15,232 bases of DNA from Desulfuromonadaceae bacterium GWC2_58_13 (GCA_001825565.1 MHXM01000117.1:28487-43718), one strand, 5' to 3'. Shown: positions 1 through 7,160, counted from the first letter of the stretch. Notes: generated from the letters alone by a model not told the origin. Made by a program: numbers and translations.

Positions 1-109
1 CATCGGCCCAGAGTTCGCGGGCCATGAACGCCCCGGCCTCTTCGGCCGGAGTTTCCGGTTGTTGCTCGGAATCGTATTCCTTTTGACAGACCGTGCAGTT
101 TTTTTTCAT
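1..109 (-). CDS. Small CxxC protein, N-terminal part only
   Basis: The reading frame starts at an ATG at 107-109 that overlaps the hemH stop codon (ATGA), so it is very likely translated by coupling with hemH. The window holds the first 36 residues: a basic start MKKNCTVCQKEY with a CxxC pair at residues 5 and 8, followed by an acidic, Pro/Glu-rich stretch. The rest lies outside the window. The CxxC could be half of a zinc ribbon or an iron site, but the second half is not visible. I do not recognise the family. Its position as the last visible gene of the radical SAM-hemE-hemH operon suggests co-expression with haem synthesis, without proving a role in it. Confidence 0.6.
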   Translation of the reverse strand, partial: MKKNCTVCQKEYDSEQQPETPAEEAGAFMARELWAD

Positions 110-1080
110 CGCCGGTCCAGATGATGGCGGACCAAGTCCGCCATCCCTTTGAGGAAATCGGCCTGATCATTGAGTGAAGGGCTGCGAAAAACGGTGCGGA
201 TGCCTTTGCCGACGGCGTGCTGAATGTATTCGACATCAACCTCGTAGAGGGTTTCGATGTGGTCGCAGACAAAGGAAACAGGGACGATCAGCAGGTTTTC
301 GCAGCCGTCCTCGGCCAACCGGTCGATGACTTCCTCGGTTCCCGGCTCCATCCACTGCACCGGGCCGCTCCTGCTCTGGAAACCAATTTGCCAGGGACGC
401 CCGGGGAACTGCTCCATCACTCCCCTGACCGTGGTCATGACATGCTCGAAATAGGGGTCGCCACGATCAATGAATTTTTGCGGCAGGGCATGAGCCGAAA
501 ACAGGATCTGCACCTCATCACGCACCAATTCGTGGAAATATTCGATCCCCGCCTTGATCCGTCCGGCCAAGGCGTCGAGATAGCCGGGCCAATCGTACCA
601 CTGCTCGATGACCGAATACCGCAGGTCGGGATGGACCTGCTCGGCGGTCCGGCGGAAATCATTGAGACTGCTGCCGGTGGTGGCTCCGGTGTAATGGGGA
701 TACATGGAAAGCACCACCGCCTGCTTGATGCCGTCGGCGGCCATCTGCCGCAGCACCTGCTCGGCCCGGGGCGGCCAATAACGCATCACCACATAGGGGC
801 GATACGCGGGACCGAGGCCGCCGGCAATCCCCTCGGCCTGACGCCGGGTCCAATCAAGCAAGGGGGACCTGCCGCCGATATCCCGGTAATGTTCCCTGAC
901 CTTGCGGGCGCGAAAAAACGAGAGCAGGCGGGCGAAGGGCTTCTGCAGGACGCTCCCCAGGGGAAGCTGGATCAGGTCGCGGTCTGAAAACAGGTTGTAC
1001 AGAAAAGGGCGAACCGCCTTGAGGGAGTCGGGCCCCCCCATGTTCAGCAAAACGATACCGATCGGGGTTTGGGAGTCCAT
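106..1080 (-). CDS. hemH: Ferrochelatase HemH
   Basis: A 324-residue ferrochelatase of the usual bacterial length, which inserts ferrous iron into a porphyrin at the end of haem synthesis. Landmarks are the N-terminal GIVLLNMGGPDS (residues 8-19), RYWPP (100-104), the LSMYPHYTGATTGSS segment (124-138), the catalytic-His motif SAHALP (H197) and the acidic motif DHIETLYEVD (E276 at the active-site glutamate). The frame stays open far upstream into hemE, but homology begins at the ATG at 1078-1080, so I start there; the upstream GGAA is a weak ribosome binding site. It lies 49 bases downstream of hemE, with a perfect hairpin between them, and overlaps the next gene by four bases. Sequence reading alone does not show whether it metallates protoporphyrin IX (HemH) or coproporphyrin III (CpfC), which matters given the neighbouring radical SAM enzyme. 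Confidence 0.96.
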   Translation of the reverse strand: MDSQTPIGIVLLNMGGPDSLKAVRPFLYNLFSDRDLIQLPLGSVLQKPFARLLSFFRARKVREHYRDIGGRSPLLDWTRRQAEGIAGGLGPAYRPYVVMRYWPPRAEQVLRQMAADGIKQAVVLSMYPHYTGATTGSSLNDFRRTAEQVHPDLRYSVIEQWYDWPGYLDALAGRIKAGIEYFHELVRDEVQILFSAHALPQKFIDRGDPYFEHVMTTVRGVMEQFPGRPWQIGFQSRSGPVQWMEPGTEEVIDRLAEDGCENLLIVPVSFVCDHIETLYEVDVEYIQHAVGKGIRTVFRSPSLNDQADFLKGMADLVRHHLDRR

Positions 1081-1092
1081 GGCATTCCATGC

Positions 1093-1119
1093 GCAAGGGG
1101 CGGACGAACCGCCCCTTGC
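1093..1119 (-). promoter_or_regulatory. Perfect hairpin between hemE and hemH
   Basis: GCAAGGGGCGG (1093-1103) and CCGCCCCTTGC (1109-1119) form a perfect 11-bp stem with a 5-base loop in the 49-base hemE-hemH gap. On the coding (minus) strand it is followed by GCGCATGG rather than a U run, so it is not a standard intrinsic terminator. It probably acts as an RNA processing or stability element, or modulates hemH translation, since it ends 12 bases before the hemH start. Confidence 0.6.
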
Positions 1120-1129
1120 TTGAAGATGA

Positions 1130-2158
1130 TTATTTCTGACTGAGACGATGCACGCATTCAACCATGAACTTGGCGTGCTCGGGATCGACGGTGGGGAGGA
1201 TGCCGTGACCAAGGTTGAAGATATGTCCGGGGCGACCGGCGTTCTCGTCGAGAATCCGTTTGACCTCCGTCTCGATGTGGGCTTTGGGTGCGTAGAGAAC
1301 CGTCGGATCAAGATTGCCCTGCACGGCGATCTCCGGTCCCAGCATGTCCCTCGCCTTGCCGAGGTTGACATGCCAGTCGAGCCCGACCACGTCGGAACCG
1401 GCCTTGCGCACGCTCTTGAGCATGGTGCCGGCTCCCTTGACGAAATGGATGATCGGAATGCCGGCGCGGTTGAGCCCGTTGATCAGCTTGGTGGTGTAGG
1501 GCAGGATATATTTCTCGTAGTCGAGGGGCGAGACAATGCCGCCCCAGGTGTCGAAGATCTGGATCGCCTGGGCCCCGGCGGCGATCTGCGCGTTGAGATA
1601 CTGACGATCCATCTCGGTGATTTTTTCCATCAGCGCGGCATACAGGTCGGGGGCACCGTACATCATCCGCTTGATCTGAGCGAAGTCCTTGCTCCCCTTC
1701 CCTTCGACCATGTAGCAGGCCAGGGTGAAAGGGGCGCCACCGAAACCGATCAGAGGGACCCGGCCTTCGAACTCGCGGCGAAGAATCCGGATGGTTTCCA
1801 GCACATAAGGGACGTCTTCCTCCATCACCGGTATGCGCAGAGCGTCGATGTCGGCCTTGGTCCGTACCGGCGTCTCGAATACCGGGCCGGGAACGAAATC
1901 GAGCTTGAGCCCCATCGGCTCCACCGGAGTCAGGATGTCGGAAAAGAGGATCGCCGCATCGGCTCCGAGGTAGTCAATGGGCTGGATGGTCACCTCGGCC
2001 GCCAGTTCGGGGGTTTTGCACAGTTCGAGGAAGGTGCATTTTTTGCGCACCGCCATGTACTGGGGGAGATAGCGACCGGCCTGACGCATCAGCCAAACCG
2101 GGGTGCGGTCGACGGGCTGGCCCCAGCAGGCCTTGATGAAATTGTATTCGGTGCTCAT
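1130..2158 (-). CDS. hemE: Uroporphyrinogen decarboxylase HemE
   Basis: A 342-residue enzyme that removes four carboxyl groups from uroporphyrinogen III to give coproporphyrinogen III in the cytoplasm. The family signature VWLMRQAGRYLPQY is at residues 21-34, carrying the two substrate-binding arginines (R25, R29). The catalytic Asp lies in LFSDIL (D74), the second signature GFGGAPFTLACYMVEG is at 138-153 with the conserved Tyr, and FDTWGG and FNLGHGI follow near residues 202 and 314. The frame is open further upstream into the radical SAM gene, but AAGGAG 11 bases before the ATG at 2156-2158 and the family length fix the start. It follows the radical SAM gene by 25 bases and precedes hemH by 49, so it is the middle of an operon. 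Confidence 0.97.
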   Translation of the reverse strand: MSTEYNFIKACWGQPVDRTPVWLMRQAGRYLPQYMAVRKKCTFLELCKTPELAAEVTIQPIDYLGADAAILFSDILTPVEPMGLKLDFVPGPVFETPVRTKADIDALRIPVMEEDVPYVLETIRILRREFEGRVPLIGFGGAPFTLACYMVEGKGSKDFAQIKRMMYGAPDLYAALMEKITEMDRQYLNAQIAAGAQAIQIFDTWGGIVSPLDYEKYILPYTTKLINGLNRAGIPIIHFVKGAGTMLKSVRKAGSDVVGLDWHVNLGKARDMLGPEIAVQGNLDPTVLYAPKAHIETEVKRILDENAGRPGHIFNLGHGILPTVDPEHAKFMVECVHRLSQK

Positions 2159-2183
2159 ATCGTTGAATTCTCCTTGGGGATTG

Positions 2184-3293
2184 TTATTTCGCCGCGTTCT
2201 CCGCCGCCTCCCGTTCCATGCGCTTGCGGGTGCGGTTGGGGATGTAGTTGCAGAACGGCTCTTCGGCCATGTAGTCGCCATAGACGGCATCGGCCCGGGC
2301 CCGACAGCCGCCGCAGACGTTGATGAACTCGCACTCGCCACACTTGCCCTGGTATTTCTTGAAATCGCGCAGGTCGTTGAAGACCTTGCTGTTGAACCAG
2401 AGTTCCTTGAACGGCACCTGCTTGACGTTGCCGACCGAGGAGTGGAAATAAGAGCAGGGCTTGAGATTGCCGAAACAATCGATCAGGCAGATGGTCTGGG
2501 CGGCGATGCACCCTTTGCCGCCACCGGTGGAAAAAGTCAGGCTGCGCCGCTTGAAATCGACGCCTTCGGCCTTGGCCAGCTGCGGAACGACCCGGTAGTA
2601 GTGGGGGGCGCAGGTGGGACGCATGAGGATGTCGCTCTCGTTTTTCTCCTGCTCGTAATGCCAGGAGAGGATTTCCTCGTAGTCCTCCTTACTGATCAAT
2701 TCATTCATGATTTCCTCGCCGCGGCCGGTCGGGACGATCATGAACATGTACCAGGCGGTTGCCCCCAATTCTTTGGCGACCTTGAACGTGGCTCCGATAT
2801 CGTGCTGATTGCGCTTGGTGAAGGATGAATTGATCAGAAACTTGATCCCGTTGCGTCTGAGGGTTTCGGCCGCGCGAACCACCCCGGCAAAGGCCCCCGG
2901 ACAGGAACGGAAGTCGTCGTGGATTGGGGCCGTCGAGCCGTCGAGCGACAGCGAGACCATTTTGATATCGGCCTCTTTCATTTTGGCGCAGACATCGTCG
3001 GTGATCAACGTGCCATTGGTCGCCATGCACATGCGCAGTCCCTTGGACGTCCCGTACCTGGCGATATCGAAAATGTCCTCGCGCAACAGTGGTTCGCCAC
3101 CGGAGAGGACCATAACCGGATGACTCACTTCGCAGATATCATCGATCAATTTGAAAGCTTCTTCGGTGTTGAAATCCCCCGCCGCCGCATTCATATCCGA
3201 AGAACAGCGACAGTGCACGCAATTGAGATTGCAGCGCTGGGTCGATTCCCAGGCAATCCATTTGGGGATAAATTTTTCAGCAGCGTCCGTCAT
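2184..3293 (-). CDS. Radical SAM/SPASM enzyme of the NirJ/AhbD haem-synthesis type
   Basis: A 369-residue radical SAM protein. The N-terminal ESTQRCNLNCVHCRC gives the CxxxCxxC cluster site (C21, C25, C28), and SGGEP (64-68) is the SAM-binding motif. The C-terminal SPASM-like region has cysteines at 262, 269, 273, 280, 318, 321, 327, 330 and 348, enough for one or more auxiliary 4Fe-4S clusters. C229 in RPTCAPHYYR resembles a conserved site in haem-modifying family members. NirJ, AhbC and AhbD enzymes act on sirohaem-derived or coprohaem substrates, and this gene directly precedes hemE and hemH, so tetrapyrrole side-chain chemistry is the likely role. The exact reaction cannot be told from sequence, and a peptide-modifying SPASM enzyme is a less likely alternative. 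The start is supported by AAGGGAG upstream. It is the first gene of the operon. Confidence 0.85.
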   Translation of the reverse strand: MTDAAEKFIPKWIAWESTQRCNLNCVHCRCSSDMNAAAGDFNTEEAFKLIDDICEVSHPVMVLSGGEPLLREDIFDIARYGTSKGLRMCMATNGTLITDDVCAKMKEADIKMVSLSLDGSTAPIHDDFRSCPGAFAGVVRAAETLRRNGIKFLINSSFTKRNQHDIGATFKVAKELGATAWYMFMIVPTGRGEEIMNELISKEDYEEILSWHYEQEKNESDILMRPTCAPHYYRVVPQLAKAEGVDFKRRSLTFSTGGGKGCIAAQTICLIDCFGNLKPCSYFHSSVGNVKQVPFKELWFNSKVFNDLRDFKKYQGKCGECEFINVCGGCRARADAVYGDYMAEEPFCNYIPNRTRKRMEREAAENAAK

Positions 3294-3344
3294 GAAAACT
3301 CCCTTCGAAAGGCACCTCCGTGCCCCTTGCCAGCAAACTTACTA

Positions 3345-3374
3345 ATCTTAACCCAGTTCTACCCAGGATGACAA
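3345..3374 (-). promoter_or_regulatory. Sigma70-like promoter of the radical SAM-hemE-hemH operon
   Basis: On the minus strand TTGTCA (3369-3374), an 18-base spacer and TAAGAT (3345-3350) lie about 50 bases before the radical SAM start codon. The spacer holds a direct repeat CTGGGT-N4-CTGGGT (3351-3356 and 3361-3366), one helical turn apart, which could be a regulator site. Experimental support is lacking. Confidence 0.5.
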
Positions 3375-3390
3375 GATGTTAGGGGTGCGC

Positions 3391-3443
3391 CTTTTCTGTT
3401 TCAGTCCCGTGGAAACAGAGAAGGCGGACCTCACGGCCCGCCT
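3391..3443 (-). terminator. Two overlapping hairpins after the NPD flavoprotein gene
   Basis: Reading the minus strand past the stop at 3475, a first stem pairs 3435-3443 with 3422-3430 (9 bp with one G-U, loop of 4). A second pairs 3412-3423 with 3391-3402 (12 bp with one mismatch, loop of 9). They share two bases, so they compete. The first is followed by TCTCTGTTTCC, a poor U tract. Together they probably end transcription of the flavoprotein gene before the haem operon promoter, but termination efficiency is uncertain. Confidence 0.45.
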
Positions 3444-3474
3444 CCGGCAACCCAAAAATACGAGTGGTTTCTTT

Positions 3475-4572
3475 TCAGGCATTCACAACGTCGGTCTGGC
3501 GCACAGCGTCGGCAACGGCGAACAGCTCGTCGAAAATCTCCCGCACCGTCGAAATGCGGTTAGCCTTCCAGGCGTTGGATCCGCAGAAAACCAGGCCGGT
3601 TTCGACGTCACCACGCTGGGCCCGATCCAGAGCGTGAACGATACAAAAACGCTCCTGCCCGGTTTTGTAGGTACATTTTTTCAGGCAACCGGATGGGCAG
3701 CGTACATTCAGACTGAGGTCGCGCTGACGTATTTTGTCGAAATTCTTCAGAATCGCCCGGCCCGGCAATCCGGCCGGACTCATCACCAAACCGATATCTT
3801 CCTGGCGACAGTCGAGGTACATCTGCTTGAAGGCGTCGGAGGCATCGCACTCCTTGGTGCAGACGAACCGGCTGGCCATCTGAACGCCGTCGGCGCCTTC
3901 ATCGAGGGCGTGCAGCAAGTCGGCGCGATCCCAGATACCACCGGCGGCAATCACCGGGATATCCAGATTCCAGGTTTCCCGGAAGTACGCCTTGACCCCA
4001 CGCACCGTGGCGTACTGGTCATAGTCGCCACTGCCGATATTCTCCATCTTCTCACCGAGGTGACCGCCGGCGGTATCCGGGTCTTCGACCACCACGGCAT
4101 CCGGCAAGCGATTGAATCCACGGTGCCATTTCTTGGCAATCAGTTCAGCAGCCTTGATCGAGGAGACGATGGGCACCAGGGCAACATCGGGAAAATCGGC
4201 GGTGAGCGCGGGAAGATTGAGCGGCAGGCCGGCTCCACTGACGATGATCTTGGCGCCGCCTTCACAGGAGGCACGCACGGTTTCGTCGTAATTGGTCACC
4301 GCTACCATGCAGTTGGTTCCGATCACCCCGTTGGGCGCAATGGCGTAGGCCTTGCGGATTTCGTCTTTCAGCGCCAGAGGGTCGGCGGTAAAGAAATTCT
4401 TGCCGTCGTAGTGGGGGCTGTTGAGACCGAGCCCGGCGGTGGCAATCAGGCCGATGCCACCGCAAAGGGCCACGTGACCGGCCAGGTTAGCAGCCGAAAT
4501 GCGCACGCCCATCCCACCCTGAATGAGCGGATAGGGGACGGTGTGCTTGCCTATGGTCAGGGGAGAAACCAT
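3475..4572 (-). CDS. NPD/nitronate monooxygenase-family flavoprotein with C-terminal Cys cluster
   Basis: A 365-residue FMN-dependent TIM-barrel protein of the 2-nitropropane dioxygenase/FabK-like family. Visible landmarks are PLIQGGMGVRIS (15-26), TNCMVAVTNYD (86-96), the AGGHLG motif with the likely active-site H171, and the phosphate-binding AAGGIWDRADL and GADGVQMASRF segments (209-236). The C-terminal part carries CPSGCLKKC plus a further Cys (C292, C296, C300, C310), which could bind an Fe-S cluster and is not part of the fungal or Pseudomonas nitronate monooxygenases. Family members oxidise nitronates or reduce enoyl groups; the substrate here is unknown. The ATG at 4570-4572 has AAGGAG six bases upstream, so I reject the 49 extra in-frame upstream residues. 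It is divergent from the histidine kinase gene, with a 161-base gap. Confidence 0.88.
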   Translation of the reverse strand: MVSPLTIGKHTVPYPLIQGGMGVRISAANLAGHVALCGGIGLIATAGLGLNSPHYDGKNFFTADPLALKDEIRKAYAIAPNGVIGTNCMVAVTNYDETVRASCEGGAKIIVSGAGLPLNLPALTADFPDVALVPIVSSIKAAELIAKKWHRGFNRLPDAVVVEDPDTAGGHLGEKMENIGSGDYDQYATVRGVKAYFRETWNLDIPVIAAGGIWDRADLLHALDEGADGVQMASRFVCTKECDASDAFKQMYLDCRQEDIGLVMSPAGLPGRAILKNFDKIRQRDLSLNVRCPSGCLKKCTYKTGQERFCIVHALDRAQRGDVETGLVFCGSNAWKANRISTVREIFDELFAVADAVRQTDVVNA

Positions 4573-4660
4573 ACTGAACTCCTTGCGGCCAGAATGTTGC
4601 CCGGGTACGATTGGTATCCATCGATTTCTTGGGAAGCATACCAAAAAACCAGCGAAGCCA

Positions 4661-4693
4661 TTGTAACAATACTGTAAAACCAGCTTTGACAAT
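4661..4693 (+). promoter_or_regulatory. Candidate Pho-box-like promoter of the two-component operon
   Basis: TTGTAAC (4661-4667), AATA and CTGTAAA (4672-4678) form two 7-base repeats 11 bases apart, the architecture of a PhoB box. Nine bases further on GACAAT (4688-4693) could be the -10. The first half is also part of an 11-bp palindrome ATTGTAACAAT (4660-4670). It lies about 40-70 bases before the kinase start. This is a pattern match only and the regulator is not established. Confidence 0.35.
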
Positions 4694-4733
4694 TCCCTTG
4701 TTCGAGCCACGCGGAGCATGGTAAACAGGAACC

Positions 4734-5696
4734 ATGAAAAATCTCAGACGCCTTATCAACCCGCTTTTTGCACTCATCGGCATCCAGCTGCTCTGGGTCG
4801 TGGTGCTGGTTTTCTGGATCTCCTGGTTCATGAAAAGCCACCTCAAGCTGCGGTCCATGGCCGAGAAATACAGCCCCGAACTGCTGCAGGTGGGAACCGA
4901 CTGGTTTATCCTGGTTGAGGGCATTCTATTGCTTTGCGCCATCCTGGTCGGCGTTTACGTCATCTTTCTCTACTGGCAACGTCAGGCCGCCCTGTACCGG
5001 GCACAACACAACTTCATCGCCCAGGTCACCCACGAGCTCAAGTCACCGCTCGCCTCTCTGCAGCTACACTTGGAAACCATCCGCCGACGCCGTCCATCGG
5101 CAGAAAAGATGTCGACCTTTATCGACACCATGCTGGGCGACACCAACCGGCTCGACACCCTGATCAACAACCTGCTGTCGGCCCAGCGACTGGAGCAGAA
5201 AGGGCTCAAGCTGACCCTCCGCCACGACAACCTGTCGGAATGCGTAAGCGGCTACTTTCGAAATCACCAGTTCGCCCTGCCAAAGGCCGGTAAAATGGGC
5301 CTCGATATCGAACCCGAGTTGTACGCCGACATCGATGTCGAGGCGCTGGAAACCGTTTTCCGCAACCTGCTGGAAAACGCTATTCTCTATTCCTCCGGCG
5401 CCCCTAATATCCAGATCCACTTAGCCCGGAAAGGCAAACGGGCCTATCTGACCTTTACCGACCGCGGCAAGGGGATCGACAAAAAAAACCTTAAAAAGGT
5501 CTTTCTCATGTTCTATCGGGTCAAACACCCGGGCGAAACCATTCGCGGATCGGGGCTGGGCCTGTTCATCGTCCGCGCCATCGTCCGCCTGCACCGCGGC
5601 AAGGTATGGCTCACCAGCGAGGGGGCTGGCAAGGGAACCACCGTGCACATTCTTCTGCCCCTCAAGCCGGGCCCGGGCAGGGGAGCTACGCCATGA
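4734..5696 (+). CDS. Membrane sensor histidine kinase
   Basis: A 320-residue kinase with two transmembrane helices (about residues 8-32 and 57-80) around a very short extracytoplasmic loop of about 25 residues, so it probably senses the membrane or a partner rather than a ligand in a large sensor domain. No PAS or HAMP domain is evident. The HisKA helix holds H100 in VTHELKSPLASLQ. The ATPase domain shows the N box NLLENAILYS (211-220), the G1 box DRGKGID (243-249) and the G2 box GSGLGLFIV (272-280). An AGGA just before the ATG at 4734 supports the start. The stop overlaps the ATG of the response regulator (ATGA), so the two are translationally coupled. The signal is unknown. Confidence 0.93.
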   Translation: MKNLRRLINPLFALIGIQLLWVVVLVFWISWFMKSHLKLRSMAEKYSPELLQVGTDWFILVEGILLLCAILVGVYVIFLYWQRQAALYRAQHNFIAQVTHELKSPLASLQLHLETIRRRRPSAEKMSTFIDTMLGDTNRLDTLINNLLSAQRLEQKGLKLTLRHDNLSECVSGYFRNHQFALPKAGKMGLDIEPELYADIDVEALETVFRNLLENAILYSSGAPNIQIHLARKGKRAYLTFTDRGKGIDKKNLKKVFLMFYRVKHPGETIRGSGLGLFIVRAIVRLHRGKVWLTSEGAGKGTTVHILLPLKPGPGRGATP

Positions 5697-6400
5697 TGAA
5701 ACTCCACCTGCTGCTGGTCGAAGACGAACCGAGCATCGCCCGGGGCCTGGTTTTCAATCTGGAAGAAGAGGGATTCAGGGTGACCCACGTGGGAACCGGC
5801 GAAGAGGCCTTGGACAGGGTCTGGGACGAGCATTTCGATCTGGTGATTCTCGATGTCATGCTGCCGGGCATCAGCGGCCTGGAGGTCTGCCAGAAAATCC
5901 GCCGCAATGATTCACGACTGCCGATCATCATGCTTACCGCCCGCTGCGAAGAACGGGACCGGATCGACGGCCTGTCGACCGGGGCCGACGATTACCTGAC
6001 CAAACCGTTCAGTCTCGACGAATTCATGTTGCGGATCAAAGGCATGCTGCGACGTTCGGAGTGGTACCGCCCCGGTAGCGGACTTGGCCGGAGCTACCGG
6101 TTCGGCGACAATGAGGTCAACCTGAAAGAGCAGAAGGCCACGACGGCCCGGGGGGAGATCCCGTTGACCGAGCTCGAAGTTCGGATGCTGCGCACTTTTT
6201 TTCAGCAGGAGGGGGAAACCCTGTCAAGAGCCGAGTTATTGGCCGCGGTCTGGGGCATGGCGCCCGACACCGAAACCCGGACTCTTGACAACTTCATCGT
6301 CCGCATGCGCAAATACTTTGAAACCGACCCCACAAATCCGGTCCATTTTCTGACCGTTCGCGGCCGCGGCTACCGATTTTCCCGCCTCGGCGGTCAATAA
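5693..6400 (+). CDS. OmpR/PhoB-family response regulator
   Basis: A 235-residue DNA-binding regulator and the cognate partner of the upstream kinase. The receiver domain (about 4-122) has the acidic pocket E10/D11, phosphoacceptor D54 in VILDVMLPG, T82 and K104 in YLTKPF. A winged-helix domain (about 136-230) follows, with LTELEVRMLRTF and the wing TVRGRGYRFS. I use the first of two adjacent ATGs (5693) because it overlaps the kinase stop and has GGGGAG seven bases upstream; the second ATG at 5696 is equally possible. The gene ends 26 bases from the convergent siroheme reductase gene and its stop codon lies inside the U tract of that gene's terminator. If the Pho-box-like site upstream is real, autoregulation is plausible. 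Confidence 0.95.
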   Translation: MMKLHLLLVEDEPSIARGLVFNLEEEGFRVTHVGTGEEALDRVWDEHFDLVILDVMLPGISGLEVCQKIRRNDSRLPIIMLTARCEERDRIDGLSTGADDYLTKPFSLDEFMLRIKGMLRRSEWYRPGSGLGRSYRFGDNEVNLKEQKATTARGEIPLTELEVRMLRTFFQQEGETLSRAELLAAVWGMAPDTETRTLDNFIVRMRKYFETDPTNPVHFLTVRGRGYRFSRLGGQ

Positions 6401-6422
6401 AAAGGGGAGCCGAAGCTCCCCT
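6396..6422 (-). terminator. Intrinsic terminator of the siroheme reductase gene
   Basis: AGGGGAGC (6403-6410), loop CGAA and GCTCCCCT (6415-6422) make an 8-bp stem. On the minus strand it is followed by TTTTATT (6402-6396), giving a proper terminator for the minus-strand gene. On the plus strand there is no U run after the stem, so it would stop the response regulator transcript poorly. Confidence 0.8.
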
Positions 6423-6426
6423 GCGA

Positions 6427-7101
6427 TCAAACCTTTAGACCATCCAGGATTTCGTCCCGGAAGGCCTCGAAGCCTACTTCCTCGATATACTTTCCAAGTC
6501 GGCCCCGCTTGTCCTTTGCCTTGAACCACTGGACCACATGATCGACGATTTTCAGGGCTTCTTCATCGGTCGGCACATTTTCCACCAACCTGTACGAAAG
6601 CCGCGGCCGGCTGCCGCCGTTGCCACCGACCATCACGTTCCAGCCCTTGGGGGCGCCAATTAAACCAAGATCCTTGATACATGCCTCGCCGCAGTCATTG
6701 GGACAGCCGGAAACCCCCATTTTGAACTTCCATGGCAGTTCCAGTCCATGATAACGCTCATCCATGACCAGACCGACCTCCACCGAATTCTGCTGACCAC
6801 GTTTGCAGAACGTGGTGCCCGGGCAGATCTTGACCGAGCGAACGCACATGCCGATCGCCGCTCCCGGCTTCTCCTCCAGCTCTTCCCATATTTCGTCAAG
6901 CTTGCCTTCATCGAGACCAACGATGGCGATACGCTGGGCGCTGGTCAATTTCAGCGCCTGGGCGCCATATTTTTCCGCGACATCGGCAATTTTACGCAAT
7001 TGATCGGGCGACGTAATGCCACCGGGGATATGGGGAGCTATCGCATACGTTTCCTTATCCCTCTGAAGGATAGCGCCTTTTTCCAGAATATCTTTTTTCA
7101 T
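6427..7101 (-). CDS. Small siroheme/4Fe-4S sulfite (nitrite) reductase, single subunit
   Basis: A 224-residue protein of the low-molecular-weight assimilatory-type sulfite reductase class known from Desulfovibrio, Desulfuromonas and methanogens. The coupled siroheme-[4Fe-4S] cysteines are present as C93-x5-C99 (CPGTTFC) and C133-x3-C137 (CPNDC), with an extra C141. The siroheme-contact segment KLTSAQRIAIVGL (51-63) comes before them. Unlike DsrAB or NirB there is no ferredoxin insert or flavin partner in the neighbourhood. It should reduce sulfite, or possibly nitrite, taking electrons from an unidentified small donor. The physiological substrate is not settled for this class. GGAGG at 7109-7113 supports the start. 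A structured leader lies upstream. Confidence 0.87.
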   Translation of the reverse strand: MKKDILEKGAILQRDKETYAIAPHIPGGITSPDQLRKIADVAEKYGAQALKLTSAQRIAIVGLDEGKLDEIWEELEEKPGAAIGMCVRSVKICPGTTFCKRGQQNSVEVGLVMDERYHGLELPWKFKMGVSGCPNDCGEACIKDLGLIGAPKGWNVMVGGNGGSRPRLSYRLVENVPTDEEALKIVDHVVQWFKAKDKRGRLGKYIEEVGFEAFRDEILDGLKV

Positions 7102-7121
7102 TCAAAAACCTCCGCGTGATC

Positions 7122-7160
7122 AATCGGCAAACGGCCTCCAAAACTCGCCGTCACCCGATT
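7122..7160 (-). promoter_or_regulatory. Stem-loop in the leader of the siroheme reductase mRNA
   Basis: AATCGG (7122-7127) pairs with CCGATT (7155-7160), and inside it ACGGC (7131-7135) pairs with GCCGT (7147-7151). A symmetric 3x3 internal loop separates the two helices and the apical loop has 11 bases. It ends eight bases before the Shine-Dalgarno GGAGG. No U run follows, so it is more likely a translation or stability element than a terminator. Confidence 0.45.

Noticed and set aside
217..987. Long plus-strand open frame of 256 codons
   Set aside because: It is the complement of hemH, whose motifs are unmistakable on the minus strand.
1148..2323. Plus-strand open frame of 391 codons
   Set aside because: Shadow of hemE caused by high GC content; no recognisable protein features.
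3376..4677. Plus-strand open frame of 433 codons
   Set aside because: Antisense to the NPD flavoprotein, which has a good ribosome binding site and family motifs.
4686..4691. TTGACA as a -35 for the histidine kinase operon
   Set aside because: No acceptable -10 at 16-18 bases downstream; the Pho-box-like arrangement explains the sequence better.
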